Assembly (NCBI GenBank): GCA_036186865.1
Contig: AP025055.1
Coordinates: forward strand, 10,081,931 to 10,145,930
Source of the DNA: Eustoma russellianum
Taxonomy: Eukaryota; Streptophyta; Magnoliopsida; Gentianales; Gentianaceae
Length of the DNA: 64,000 nt
Direction of reading: 5' to 3'
The notes below the pieces were generated by a model. That model ran no database searches, was not told the origin of the DNA, and saw nothing but the letters and a program-made list of their open reading frames with translations. Position 1 is the first letter of the stretch; every line of letters starts with the position of its first letter. The position numbers were made by a program, and so were the translations under genes. Of this stretch, positions 1-11,279 are shown piece after piece.

Positions 1-114
1 ACCGCCGCCGCTTTCCCACCAGTCCAACACCACATTGCTCTCGCCGCAAATTCTCCCGCCATTCCTGATTGATTTCCCTTTTTTATTCCGCGATACATCA
101 GCGTCGCACATCCA

Positions 115-1418
115 ATGGCAACAGCACCGCCGCCATCATTTGCGGCGGTTATTTCCAGCAAAGCATCATCACAGAAAATATCCATCACGCCAAAGACCGT
201 TTCAAGATATAAAGGCATCCCGATGATCTCCTTCCTGGATTCCGAAATTGATGCCCTTGTTGCGCCATTCAAATACTCTTTGGTAGGCACATTCTGGTAT
301 GGTCGTCCTCCATTGAAAGTCATACGTGAAGTTTTTGAAAAAATTGGCTTTCACCATGATTTACGAATCACCCTTATTGATCAAATGCATATTTTGTTGA
401 ATTTTCGAAATGAGGCGGATTACTTGCGATGTTTCTATCGTCGTTCATGGCATATTTCGGGTTGTCATATGCGAATAACGAAATGGACTATTGATTTTGA
501 TCCCACCGCTGATGTTCCCATTGTCCCAGTATGGATCGCTTTTCTAGGTCTTCCGATCCACCTTCATTGCCAAGAGGCTTTGTTTCAAATTGTGCGCCCT
601 ATAGGGTCTCCAATAAAACTGGATTTCGCCACCACGGACGGCCTACGACCATCTGTTGCCCGTGTGTGTGTTGAAGTTGATGTTTCCCAAGAATTGCCAC
701 AGAAAATATATTTGCAGGCCAAGAACAGGTTTATTCTGCAGTCAGTTGTCTATGAAGATCTGCCCCTTTTTGCGCCACCTGTCGTAGATTAGGCCATGCA
801 GCGGGATCATGCCCTCCGAAAATTCCAACAGTTGTGCTTCCCCCGCTGCCGCCTCCACCACCTTGCTCGCCTATGCAGCGCTGGACTCCGGTAAAGAAAA
901 AACCGGCTGCAGCGCCTCCTGTCGAACCTCCATTGATAGTTCCTTCTCAGAATACTTCAGAGCCATAGCAGGATGTTCCTCCAAGAGATGTTATCACCGA
1001 CACATGTGATATTCCTTCAACTGAAACTTTCGCTATAGCACCTCCTCATGAGAAAATCAGTGATTTGAATGCAGATTTTTTTACCGGGGCTGTAGACCAT
1101 CCACTGCAGGATGATTTGGATCATTGCGACTTGGATCATTCTTCAGATAATGAGCTTCCTGTAGCCGATCAACCCTCAGATATGCAGAATGTCTCTGAAG
1201 ATGTGATCCGGCGTATGCAGTTAATCCCTCCATCCCCAGAAGTGGATGTTTTGATGTCACATTTACAGGAACCCACAGAGACTACGGATTTTATTCCCGT
1301 GGTTCCTCGTCGTAAGCGTCCTCCAAGGAAAAATTTGGCGCCATTTCCCCCTTCCACTATCCTTACATGTAGCGCTTCTCACGCCATCCAGGGAAGCAAC
1401 ACAACCCTTTCTCAATGA
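115..1418 (+). pseudogene. L1-a ORF1 (RNA-binding protein, DUF4283 + CCHC), broken
   Basis: ORF1 protein would coat LINE RNA in the ribonucleoprotein particle. Reading starts at ATG 115. The N-terminal DUF4283-like region includes VGTFWYGRPP and RITKWTIDFDP and is open to a stop at 790-792. Compared with the intact ORF1 at 19738-21027, one T is missing from the T run near 767-771, so the CCHC knuckle (about 772-815, with LGHAAGSC) is read in the next frame. That frame has a further TAG at 966-968 and then stays open to TGA 1416-1418, ending in TTLSQ. The tail after the knuckle is acidic and proline-rich, then basic (VPRRKRPPRK). The stop overlaps the ORF2 start as ATGA at 1415-1418. Confidence 0.88.
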
Positions 1419-4400
1419 ATGTTTCAATATGGAATATAAGAGGCATGCGTGCCTCTATGCCTAGACTGCATCATTTGATACGAAATCATCATTTAAATTT
1501 ACTTGCTCCGATAGAACCCAAACATTAACCTTCAAGTATTGTACGTTTTGGTTTAGATCTTGGCTTTTCCCAGCATTATTCCTCTTAGTCGGAACGCATT
1601 TGGTTTTTCTGGCGTGACTCACACTTTCAATTGGTTTCAGCGCAGGATCAAGAACAAGTAGTACACTTCACCCTTATCTATCGGCCTCTACTATTTACCT
1701 TTGTCCTATCGGTGGTCTATGGCAAGCACACACCGCTCTTACGTCGTACATTGTGGCATTCATTATGTACATTTTCGGAGAACTTCACTTTACCTTGGAT
1801 AGTTGGAGGTGACTTCAATACTTTTCGCTCCCTTGAGGATCATGATGGTCGCTCGCACCCTTCTCTAACAGCATTGCAAGACTTTAATGATTGCATTGAA
1901 ACTTGCTCTCTGTTGGCACCACAGTTTAAAGGTCCGCGTTTTACTTGGGTTGATGACAGGGGACTTGGACGAGTCCGCAGGAGATTGGATTGGTTATTTG
2001 TCAATTCTTCCTTTCATGATGTGTTTGACGATATGCAGCTTACACACCTATCGCGTGCTTCCTCGGATCACTCTCCCTTATTATTCATATGTCAGCAGCA
2101 TTTGCCCGAGGGCCGCCGCCCTTTTTGTTTTCTGGATGCATGGCTTTTACATCCAGATTTCCATACTTATATGATGAATGCATGGACATCTTACCCTACC
2201 ACAGGAGGTATGTACGGTTTCTATACAAAATTATTCCGCCTAAAGAAGGACATCCGGCATTGGAATAAAGAAATTTTTGGCAATATATTTACTGACATCA
2301 TGCAAGCTGAAACGGATCTCACTCGCACTGAGGGCATCTAGGACAGGGACCCTTCGGAAGAAAATCGAATGGAATATCATAGGGCAAAAGCTGAGTATCA
2401 ACGGGCCTCTACATATGAGCTACAATTTTGGAAACAAAAAGCGCGAATACGATGGTTAAAAGAAGGTGATGCAAACACGCGTTACTATCACTCTATTGTC
2501 AAAGGACGAAGGATGCAACTACGCATCCAGCAAATTAACACAGCCACTGGGGAGCAATGCACCACACCCAAAGCTATAATGGATGAAGCGGTGACATTCT
2601 ATACTCGCCTTTTTGCTCACGAGATAACGCATAATTATGACACAATTCTGTGCCATATTCCACGGTTGGTGACTGCAGATGATAACTCCATACTTACACA
2701 ACTGCCTATGGAATACGAGGTTAAAGAGGCAGTCTGGCAGTTAGACCCTCAAAGCGCAGCAGGACCTGATGGTTTCAATGGTAAGTTTTATCGTTCTTGC
2801 TGGTGAGTCATATATGCTGATGTTCTCAAAGCAGTGCAGGAATTTTTTCTCGGTGTTCCCCAGCCTTCTGTGATGGCTAGTGCATTAATCACTTTGATTC
2901 CCAAGAAGCATTCACCCACAACATTCAGTGACTTTCGCCCGATCTGCCTGACAAATTTTCTGAGTAAAGTATGTACACGAATTATCGCCTCTCGTCTAAA
3001 TACACTGCTTCCGAAGTTAATATCACCTGAGCAGACGGGCTTCCTGCCAGGCTCGGATATTTCCACACAGGTGTTAATGGCACGTGAGATGATACATATG
3101 CTAGATAAGGGTGGCTCTCAGCTATGTTTGAAGCTCGATATGATGAAGGCTTTTGATAGGGTCAGCTGGGAATATCTGGAACTTCTCCTGTGCAACTTCG
3201 GATTTTCTGGCTTCTTCATTCGGATTATTTTGAACCATTTAAGTGCAACAACGTTATCGGTCTTAATTAATGGGCAACCGTCTGCCACGTTCCAGCCATA
3301 TAGAGGAGTCAAACAAGGTGACCCTTTATCTCCATTGCTTTTCATTTTATCTTCTGAGGGCTTCAGTAGAGGTTTAAAAACACTGGTTGCGTCTGGAGCA
3401 ATACAGCCCTTCCGTCTCGGCAGGGTCCCATTTACTATTACACATTTGGCTTATGCGGATGATCTTTTGGTCTTTTTAAAGGGCACACAGAGAAATTTGC
3501 GACGTTTTCATGCTTTCTTAATGCAATATGAGACTGCCTCTGGTCAGAAAGTTAATTATCAAAAGTGCAGTTTAATTCCATCTTCGGCCATATCCACACA
3601 CCAACGCCGCAGGTTTTCCACTCTCCTGAGTATGCAATGTTCTTGTTTACCATTTCGATATCTTGGTTCTCATTTGCATAAGGGAATCAACCGCTCTCAA
3701 TATTGCACTCCGTTATTACATCATGTAGACGACCGTCTTCAGGGCTGGCATTCCCGATTTCTCTCTTCTGCTGGTCGTCTTGTCTTGCTTCGTTCTGTCA
3801 TTTCGGCCCTACCATTACATATTTTAGCAGTCGGATCCCCCCAAAGTCGGTGATCAAAATAATAAACAGCAAGATGGAAACATTTTATTGGGGACGACGA
3901 CATCATTGGGTTGCCTGGGAAGCTATCACCAAACCACGTGAAGAGGGAGGACTGGGACTCCGTGACCTTACCACGCTTCAACAAGCCTATGATTGTCACA
4001 TATGGTGGTCATATCAGTAGTATTCTATCCTATGGAGCAAGTATATGCATGCCAAATATGGTAGCCATGGAGATTATATTCCTCGTTTGCCAGACTCACC
4101 CATTTGGAGGATTATTTGTCATATTCACCCGATCTGCCAGGCCCAGACTGAGGGGCAGGGGGTCCATCTCAGCTGGCTTCCCACGGTATCAGGAGAATTC
4201 TCTTTGCGTTTGGCATATGATGTCTGCCGAGGATCAAGTCCTACACTGCTCTCGGCAAAATTCATCTGGTTCAAACATCATTCACCTGTCACTCAAATTT
4301 TTTTGTGGCGCATTTTTCATTCGGCTCTACCGTTTGAGGACTATATTGGAAGATATAATGCTTCACGGCCATCGCAATGCCCATTCTGTAAGGTAGCATT

Positions 4401-5307
4401 GGCCACAATAGATCATACATTTATATACTGCTCGCGAGTTCGTTTTCTTTGGCATTACTTTCCATGTGAGTTGCATTGTCCCCCACCATCATCGTTGAAT
4501 CTTCGACAATATCTTCTATCATGGTGGTACCGGTCTTCTTTTTCATCTCTTCCTGGAGCATTAAGGATTGTCATCTCGTTGATTATTGTGTACAATATAT
4601 GGCGCACTTATGCATCGTTAATATATGGTGATAAGCTTACTTTCTCTGTGTCATCCCTTTGGGCATCTATCAACTATGACATTACTATGTGGAGCAAAAC
4701 AATTGCTGGATCAAAACTAGCGGCTGGACCTTTGCAGCAGTTTACTTGGTTTCCCTCGCCTCAGCCGCCACGCCCTATATTGGTGTGTTGGCGTACTCCG
4801 CCTTCAGGTACATTAAAATTAAATATAGATGCGGCGGTAGGCAGACATTACAGTGCAGGGGGTGCTATTTTGCGTGATCACGCTGGCTCATGTGTGGGGG
4901 CAATCTTTTTTCGACTTCCACCAAGTACATCTCTAAATGCTGAGATACAGTCTGCAGTCTTTGGATTATTATACTTTCTTCCACTGTATCGCTCAATCAT
5001 TCTAGAGACGGATTGTTCGCAGCTGGTATCCTGCCTCTCGCGACCATGTCTGGTGCATGGGAATTACTATCTTCACTTGCTCCATACTTTAACACATCTT
5101 CATCGACTGGACTTTCTGCATATTTATAGGGAGGCAAATATGGCTGCTCACTATCTCGCTCAACATGCCATGTTGAACCCTAGCACGCAAATTTTCACCT
5201 CTCGCACTCTTCCTCCATTAGTGTGTGGCTCTATTTTATTGGATCTCTCCACAGCTCACTTGCGAGTCCCTTGCTCAAGTCTTCCAAATAGATTGGCGCT
5301 CATTTAA
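1415..5307 (+). pseudogene. L1-a ORF2 (endonuclease / reverse transcriptase / RNase H), broken
   Basis: ORF2 would nick target DNA and reverse-transcribe the LINE RNA from the nick. The ATG at 1415 overlaps the ORF1 stop. Domains in order are AP endonuclease (GGDFNTF near 1804, SDHSPLL near 2067), reverse transcriptase (GPDGFNGKFY near 2763, GVKQGDPLSPLLF near 3307, YADDLLVF near 3453), zf-RVT (CPFCK then H and C residues, 4377-4430) and RNase H (NIDAAV near 4820, AEIQ, ETDC near 5005, REANMAAHYLA near 5128). In-frame stops lie at 1526 (TAA), 1586 (TAG), 2339 (TAG), 2804 (TGA) and 4018 (TAG), and there is a frameshift near 3835. The catalytic residues of each domain can still be read. Confidence 0.92.
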
Positions 5308-6047
5308 TCCTTCTGCCTGTATCCTGCGGGGTGCAGGTAAACTCGATATGCTATGTTCTCCATTGGCCATACAGTTTTTGTTATGCTATGTATTCCCTTT
5401 TAACGATGTTTTTCCCCTCACATGCGCATGGTTTGGATGCTTCCTTCTGATGTATGCTACGGATGAGGACACCAGGCGCCCACAACCTTCACAACCAGCT
5501 TCGGCACTGACGCATGTCGGACATTCCATCGGTTATGCACCCTTGTCGTTGTCTGTGTTTTCGAACACAGGCAACGCTGGTGCATTTTCTTCTTATCTGC
5601 TACTTATTATTCATGCGCCATTCTATGCTTTCGCTTCATATGAATCATTTTGTCTCACACTTGTGTTTCTTTTGTTATGGTGGACATCAATGCACATATC
5701 CTTGTCGAGGAAATCCACAAGCACTAATGTCATATACCAGTACATCAGGACTATATTGCTCAGTGGCCAGAAGAAGATGTCGTCGCCTTGGCTTGAACTG
5801 AGCCAGGGCGGCTTGGGTATGAATTGGCTATTGCATATACTATTATTTCATTTCTCATTGCCAATGTTATATCTGCTTCCCTGCACTTTCACGAGGTACA
5901 TGTCAAAGTGGATTCAACAAGATCAAGCCGCGGTCCTTCAACATCATCTAGCGATCCCCAATGCCAACGGACCAACAGCGTTTTTTATTATGCCACAATT
6001 ACATCCATGTATTCATGTTTCTATAGCTTCAGTATCAACGACAGCCG
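5308..6047 (+). other. L1-a 3' UTR body
   Basis: This is non-coding sequence between the ORF2 stop and the conserved 3' module. It contains reading frames rich in hydrophobic residues, but these are not aligned with ORFs of the other two L1 copies except near the end, so I treat them as chance. The stretch is far less similar between copies than the terminal module that follows. Confidence 0.6.
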
Positions 6048-6225
6048 TATAAATATGTACGCTTTTCCCTTCGCCAAGGTTTTATCCACAATAGTGGTTT
6101 TACTTGGCAAGGTTTTAATGCGGCATATCATATACGACTGGAGATACATCATTATTAGCTCTTTATTTCACTTATTCTCATACGATGATGATTGTAATAT
6201 GGTTTTCCTCCGCCATAAGTGAGGC
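6048..6225 (+). other. Conserved L1 3'-terminal module (predicted RNA stems), L1-a copy
   Basis: About 175 nt, alignable without indels to 36797-36975 and, on the reverse strand, to 10600-10783. It holds a GCCAAG arm (6073-6078) complementary to CTTGGC (6103-6108), and a terminal hairpin CCTC (6207-6210) with GAGG (6221-6224). Stringent LINEs are known to have a 3' stem-loop recognised by their reverse transcriptase; this module is placed where such a signal would be. The recognition role is inferred. Confidence 0.6.
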
Positions 6226-6245
6226 TTTTAATAATAAAATTTTTC

Positions 6246-6249
<4 letters not shown>

Positions 6250-6285
<36 letters not shown>
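6250..6285. repeat. (TA)n microsatellite at the L1-a 3' junction
   Basis: About 18 TA units separate the A/T-rich L1 end from LTR sequence. The uninterrupted LTR copy also carries TA/TG repeats at this position (61820-61876), so the tract is at least partly target sequence rather than only a LINE tail. Confidence 0.85.
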
Positions 6286-6287
<2 letters not shown>

Positions 6288-8763
6288 GCCTAGGTGTGTT
6301 AGTGGCCTAAAGGATTTTAGTTTCATGAAAAGTGTATTTAAATGATAATAGTTTGAAAATACAATTTAAGAACACACACATATATATAGTATATAAATTA
6401 AGATATGGACATGAGTAAGCTATGTTTAATAGATAATACGCAATAAGAATCTATATATATAAGTGTGCACACTTATAATTTTCGACCATGAGGCCTTTTT
6501 GAGCTTAAAATGGCTTTAAGATTCTTTATGTACCCAAAAAGTAACTCATGGTTAAGCATTAAGTGAGCTCCATTATGATGTTCATGCACATGAAAAGTTT
6601 TCCCTCTTCCTTCATGATGGAACCGCCGGCCAATCCCCTAATCAAGAAGCTTTCTCCTTCTTCTTTAATAAGAAGCCTTTCTTCCATTTTGAATTCCCTA
6701 CATCCTTAAGAGATTATCAAGCAAGAAGCAAAAATTTTTCCCTCTCCTTCCCCTAAAAGCATACGGTTAGAAGGTAAGTGGAAGGCTCAAGGATATCTCC
6801 AACACCAAGCTTCAAGGCCTATCTAATTAAGTATATCCTAAACTCCCTTAGGTGAATTTCCTATTTCAAGAGATGAAGCTCACATTGGTATCCCTCTTTC
6901 TTTGTCTAAACCGTGACCCCCATGGTCCTTAGGTGAGGATTTCTCAAGCTAGTAGGTGGTGTTAATACCTTGGTGGTGTGAACCCCATTCAAGCCTCATT
7001 TGGTAAGTTGGTATAGCCTTAATCTAGCTCCATTTTTCATATAAATGAATAACTAATGTTTCTTATTTATCCCCCCCCCCCAAAAAAACCGTATGTTCAA
7101 TGGGAATAGTGGAAGGAACTTCAAGCCATTCTATCCAAGTTCAAGCTAGAAGGAAGCTTTAAGATTTAAAGAGGCAAGTACACTATAAATGCTCTTGACT
7201 TATGTGTGAAAGTATTTGCTTGAATGTCTAGTTATTATTGAGATTTAATCTTAGTTGGAAAGTATTAAGCTTGAAGCATGAAAGCTTAGTGTTTCTTATA
7301 AAAGGTGACTTGCATGTGTGAAATTCCCCCAAAGATGAGTTCTTTGCCTCCTTGAAATATGAATATGTTGCATGTCTAAGATAAATGTGGTAAAATTTCT
7401 CTTTCTTACCATGTAAGGGGGACGGTTGAAGGAGGAGGTAGGGTTGAACAATATTTCTTGTGAAAGAACAAGTCTTGTGAGGTAAAACATATATGGAAGT
7501 TGTATGTTTGAATGTTTTATTACTTAAGTGTATTATGTTCATTATGAAAATGAAATATAAGCCCTTTCATGTGTAAAAACAGGCTGTTTGGGGGTTCGGT
7601 AGTACATAAATTAGTTATGCCAAAGGTAGACTTTATTATGTACAAAATGTGCAATATCAATGTGTGCTATGTATAAGTTTCAAACTACTTTTCAAGTGAT
7701 TTGTATGTAGCCTATAGAATATATTAGAACCTGTAATGTCTATGTTAGAAAGTTTATTTGATGGCTAGTAAGTCATTTTTGAAGAATAAGTTTAGTTGGT
7801 ACACATTTAGCAAGAAAAGTGACAAAAAGGAAAAATTACTGGAACATGACAGATTTAAGTAACGATTTTTAAGACCCGAAAATAGACCCTAGAAACGTAC
7901 AAATGAGCTGATTTTTGGTAGGATTCTAGCCTTGTGTGTTTATTAAATATGTGAGTTGGAATGTTGGAAAAAGGACTTGTGGCTTATCTGTAATAAAATT
8001 TTTAGTAAAGGCTGGTCACTCCAGATTTTTGCATATACCTAGTTTAGGAAAATAATTAAATCAACCTCTTATACCCATTGGATTGCTCTGGAATTTTTAT
8101 GGTAATCACTTAAGACAAATATGAACATGCCATGTAAATAAATCAGCTTGGAACCACCGTTTTAAGGGCCAACAACTGAGTTGAAGTTAGCGGTACAAAA
8201 TTGGAAAAACAGGACAGAATTATGGCGTAAGTTGGGAGGCCTTATTATTTCGAATTTGGGCTCATATGTGCTATTGGGCTTATGAATATTACTTCTTGGT
8301 ATGTTTACTATGTTCTCCAGGTATTGGCCCAAATTATATAAGATTTTATGGGTTTGAAAGAAAGGTAAAAGATGGGTATTGTGCTATTGGATTCAGCAGT
8401 ACCCTGTTTGGTAAATTAATGATTTGAGGGTTTTATATGTCTTAAAACGTTACGAAATTTTTATTTCAAGTAGATAAGACTCCATTATGCATATGTATGT
8501 CATGGGATCATGAAAATGGGCCGAATTTATGAGGTTGAGGCCGCATGAACAGAACAATTAATTCTGGAAATTTTTCCAGCTTAAAGAACAAGGCAGGATG
8601 AGTATTATGTGATGCATCTAGTCATGAAATTCATGTGCACGTCATACATTGTATCATCATCCTTTGCATGATTTATGAAACTGATTTTATGACAAAGAAC
8701 GATGAAAAAGCGCTTTAAAGAAAAGATCTCAGTTTTGAAAAGAACGACTCCTATTGGTACCAT

Positions 8764-9045
8764 TGATTCTGGCCAGCATAACCCGCTCCAGATCCGGGGT
8801 TAATTGATCTGTGGATGATTATGACCATACGGGCCCAGAGAGAATAGACCTGGTTATGATTGTTATGACCGTTCAGGCCCAGAGAGAATAGACCTGATAA
8901 TGATGATTTATGACCATACAGGCCCAGAGAGAATAGACCTGATGACGATGATTGATTGTATGACCGTTTTCAGATCCGGACATAATAGATCTGAAGGGAA
9001 TGTTATGACCGCCTCAGATCCGGATATAATAGATCTGAATACTCA
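8764..9045 (+). repeat. Tandem small-hairpin array in LTR D
   Basis: There are six loosely repeated units. Most have a left arm such as CAGATC or CAGGCC, a central block like CGGGGTTAATT or CAGAGAGAATA, and a right arm such as GATCTG or GACCTG. Arms are complementary or nearly so: CAGATC/GATCTG in the first unit and in the last two (near 8970 and 9017). The unit spacing varies, unlike the regular 43-bp array of TK-C. Confidence 0.7.
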
Positions 9046-9379
9046 CTCCTCTCATTTTATTTACGATGATGTTTTGAAAGAAAGAATGAAAGAACTTATC
9101 CTTATTTTGTCATGACGCATCACATGGGCATATGCATACATACTGCATTTTTCTATGGTTAGTCGAATAAATCATGTATTATTACTTAGGCTATGATGAT
9201 ATGTTTAATATCTCCTAAGTCATGATCTTAAGATGATTCCTCGTCTCTTAAGTTATGATCCTATGTCCTTACGAATGATGAGTTAAAAGTCAGGTATGTT
9301 GCGAATCCAAACCTTTTGGGGTTATGGTTCTTGTGTGTACTTTCCACTTAATTAATGATTATTTATGGTATACTTGCTG

Positions 9380-9475
9380 GTGATGTTGTCACTAACCCTA
9401 TTATTTTTCCTCCCAGAGCCTGCAGGAAACAGGGTTGAATGGATCGATGACGAGCCTAGGGTTCCCTATCCATAG
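9380..9475 (+). other. LTR D hairpin, acceptor-like AG and conserved short peptide frame
   Basis: A hairpin GTGAT-gtt-GTCAC (9380-9392) is followed by a pyrimidine tract ending CCCAG at 9416. A short frame then runs to TAG at 9473-9475 and reads AGNRVEWIDDEPRVPYP from 9422. A donor-like CAG|GTATG lies upstream at 9294. The same arrangement occurs in LTRs A, B and C with mostly synonymous differences. No ATG is in frame just upstream, so if it is translated it would have to be a spliced exon. The function is unknown. Confidence 0.55.
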
Positions 9476-9786
9476 GCGTGCGAGAGAGGAAAGTTTCAGG
9501 ACTTTAGCATGATGACTTATGTATGATGAACTTATGATGGGATTTTAAACTTGGACATCTCTTTTATTTTGGTGGACATGGATGTAGACGATGTTATGAA
9601 TATCGGCATGTTTTTATTTAGAAGTTGTTAATTCTGCCTCAGTTTTGCTTACTTGATGACGTGTAAGCAGGAAAGTCCATACACTTTGTTATGGATTACG
9701 ATATGATATGAACTGACGTCTGGTACTCTCCATAGAGAAGTATGGCGGGCGCATCGTATGCGGGCGAGCCGGTGCAGGGCGCTACA

Positions 9787-10212
9787 GGTGGTATCAGAGC
9801 CGAGGCTCTAAATTCGGACAGAATATAGAATTAAGTTATGATTTTAGAAAATCTAAGTTTGATCTTAGACCTAAGTCATGATCCTAGAAGAGAGTTGACC
9901 TTAGACTAGGATGACTGAGACTAGAAAAATTAGGGCCTTGACCCGATAATAAAGCCCTAGTCAATGACATTTTATATGTCCTAGAATTTAATTCGTATTG
10001 TATCATCTTGCATGCCCACTTAAAATTTCTATTGGATTGCGAATTAAATTATGTCGCTTATCTGGACATTTTTATTAAGGTGTATCAACGTTTCTTTAAT
10101 ATTGTAGGGAAATAACATACTACCTCAAGTATGAATTATGAAGCATATGAGTTGATAGTTTTACCCTCCCAAGATTACTCATAAATTTCGGCCATAAGGG
10201 TCTTGAAGATAT
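9787..10212 (+). other. PBS and leader of gypsy-type element D
   Basis: The sequence TGGTATCAGAGC at 9789-9800 matches the initiator-methionine tRNA primer-binding site used by many plant LTR elements, two bases after the LTR end. The following leader, with repeated AAGTTATGAT...TTAGACCTAAGTCATGAT blocks, is similar to the leader of TK-C at 48037-48180, showing common ancestry. No gag or pol reading frame is visible before SIRE-a interrupts at 10213. Confidence 0.8.
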
Positions 10213-10568
10213 TGTAGAGAAAAAGGGGTTTGAGTGATTTCAAAATGCATGATTTAAATAACGTGTTACAAAAAAATGCATGACACGTTGTTGCATAAAG
10301 CTTGCCTTATATAGTTCATATATAATATTGTCGTACTAACGAGCCATGAAGCTTTAAAGCTTACATCAAATGGCAAACATTTGTTGTGTTTGAACTATTT
10401 TCAGGTGCCACCATTAATGAACTAAACTAGTTCATTAAGTGAAGTACTTAGTTAATTAAACTAAGTAGTTCATTAAAGGAAGCCATATTTGAAAAAGGCA
10501 CAAAGGCATCAAGTTGAATAAAGGAAAGTTCTCCACTCCCTCTCCACACATACACACGCCATATATAT
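10213..10568 (+). repeat. SIRE-a left LTR, first segment
   Basis: Starts TGTAGAG and matches 19192-19560 closely. It contains two adjacent inverted repeats: TGAACTA/TAGTTCA and ACTTAGTT/AACTAAGT (about 10413-10470). It stops at CACACGCCATATATAT where L1-b begins. About 1 kb of LTR present in the right LTR (equivalent to 37036-38039 and the first bases after 59490) is missing between this segment and 15307, so the L1-b insertion was accompanied or followed by a deletion. Confidence 0.88.
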
Positions 10569-10599
10569 TTTTAAATCAAAAGCAAATTTTATTAATGAT

Positions 10600-10783
10600 T
10601 GGCCTCACTTATGGTGGAGGAAAACCTTATTACAAAAATCAGAGTATGCGAATAAATGAAATAACGAAATAATGATATCATATCTCCAGTCGTATATGAT
10701 ATGCCGCATTAAAACCTTGCCAGGTAAAACCACCCTTGTGGATAAAACCCTAGCGAAGGAAAAAGCGTACATATTTATACAGC
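10600..10783 (-). other. Conserved L1 3'-terminal module, L1-b copy
   Basis: On the reverse strand this matches the modules of L1-a and L1-c without indels. The internal stem is GCTAGG (complement of 10749-10754) with CCTGGC (complement of 10719-10724). Relative to the other copies one A-U pair has become G-C and one G-C pair has become a wobble pair, so pairing is kept. The terminal hairpin CCTC/GAGG lies at 10617-10620 and 10603-10606. Confidence 0.6.
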
Positions 10784-11279
10784 TGTCATTGATATGTTGC
10801 AAATGTGCAGTGAAGTACATGTGTGCGCTGGTTATTGATGATGACGCAGGGCGATTGTGCCAGTTGAAGCAGTGTAATTCGTTGCTTGAGCTTGTCTTCT
10901 CCAGGAAATGCCATACCTCAGAAGAAACCCAGAGAAAAGTTATACCAGTGATATACAGGGTTCTAATGTAGTTTAAGTGAGACGTCAAACACATACCGAT
11001 GTCGCCCTGACAAAGGTGTTGCCAAGGCGACGCTATGATGATGTGAAGCTGTGGCCGATGTGCCGCTATGTCTGCCAGCGTCGTATGGAATAATCTCTCC
11101 ACCAGCATATCGGAGCCCATCCATGCAACAAGACGGATTAAGATGCAGATATAAAACACCTGGAAACAGTATAAAGGACCAGCCAAAGGATAACAGTACA
11201 TACCAGGCCTGCCTGAATCCCGTAGGATGCAGGCAGGGAGAGTCTTAGAACGCCAATCCATGTGGAAGACTTTGATTTA

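Larger units (their letters stand above)
1..6250 (+). mobile_element. L1-type LINE retrotransposon, copy L1-a (5' end outside window)
   Basis: This is a non-LTR retrotransposon of the plant L1 type. It has a short C-rich 5' stretch, an ORF1 with a DUF4283-like domain, an ORF2 with AP endonuclease, reverse transcriptase, zf-RVT and RNase H domains, a long 3' UTR, and an A/T-rich end at the (TA)n tract from 6250. Its ORF2 is closest to the reverse-strand copy at 10569-15306 and more distant from the copy at 19593-37001. It interrupts the left LTR of the outermost gypsy element: sequence after 6286 matches sequence after 61877. Both ORFs are broken, so it is a dead copy. Confidence 0.93.
6286..9786 (+). 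repeat. Left LTR (3' part) of outermost gypsy-type element D
   Basis: The sequence matches 61877-64000 over the whole available length, with scattered substitutions. It ends in GCGCTACA at 9786, directly before a primer-binding site, which fixes the LTR end. The LTR start must lie left of L1-a, outside the window. Its 3' third shares clear blocks with solo LTRs A and B and with the TK-C LTRs: a tandem hairpin array, a GTGA/TCAC hairpin, an acceptor-like AG with a short peptide frame, and the GGGCGC...GCTACA end. One copy of the roughly 190-bp LTR unit lies near 7850-8040. A C-run at 7071-7080 is a simple homopolymer. I see no gene in it. Confidence 0.85.

Noticed and set aside
5225..6052. 275-codon hydrophobic frame overlapping the end of L1-a ORF2
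   Set aside because: It is in another frame of the RNase H end and 3' UTR, and its sequence is not matched in the other L1 copies apart from the terminal module.
7071..7087. C-run followed by A-run as a structural element (also 34331-34340)
   Set aside because: Simple homopolymers varying in length between LTR copies; most likely slippage.
7228..7542. 104-codon antisense frame, repeated at 62822-63136, with weaker counterparts at 39433 and 42512
   Set aside because: The repeats are LTR copies, and LTR homology explains the resemblance. I see no codon-level constraint, unlike the short peptide frame near the LTR end.
9787..9800. tRNA gene suggested by TGGTATCAGAGC at several sites
   Set aside because: Only the 12-base primer-binding match is present; no cloverleaf sequence surrounds it. 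The same holds at 16902, 25945 and 48025.
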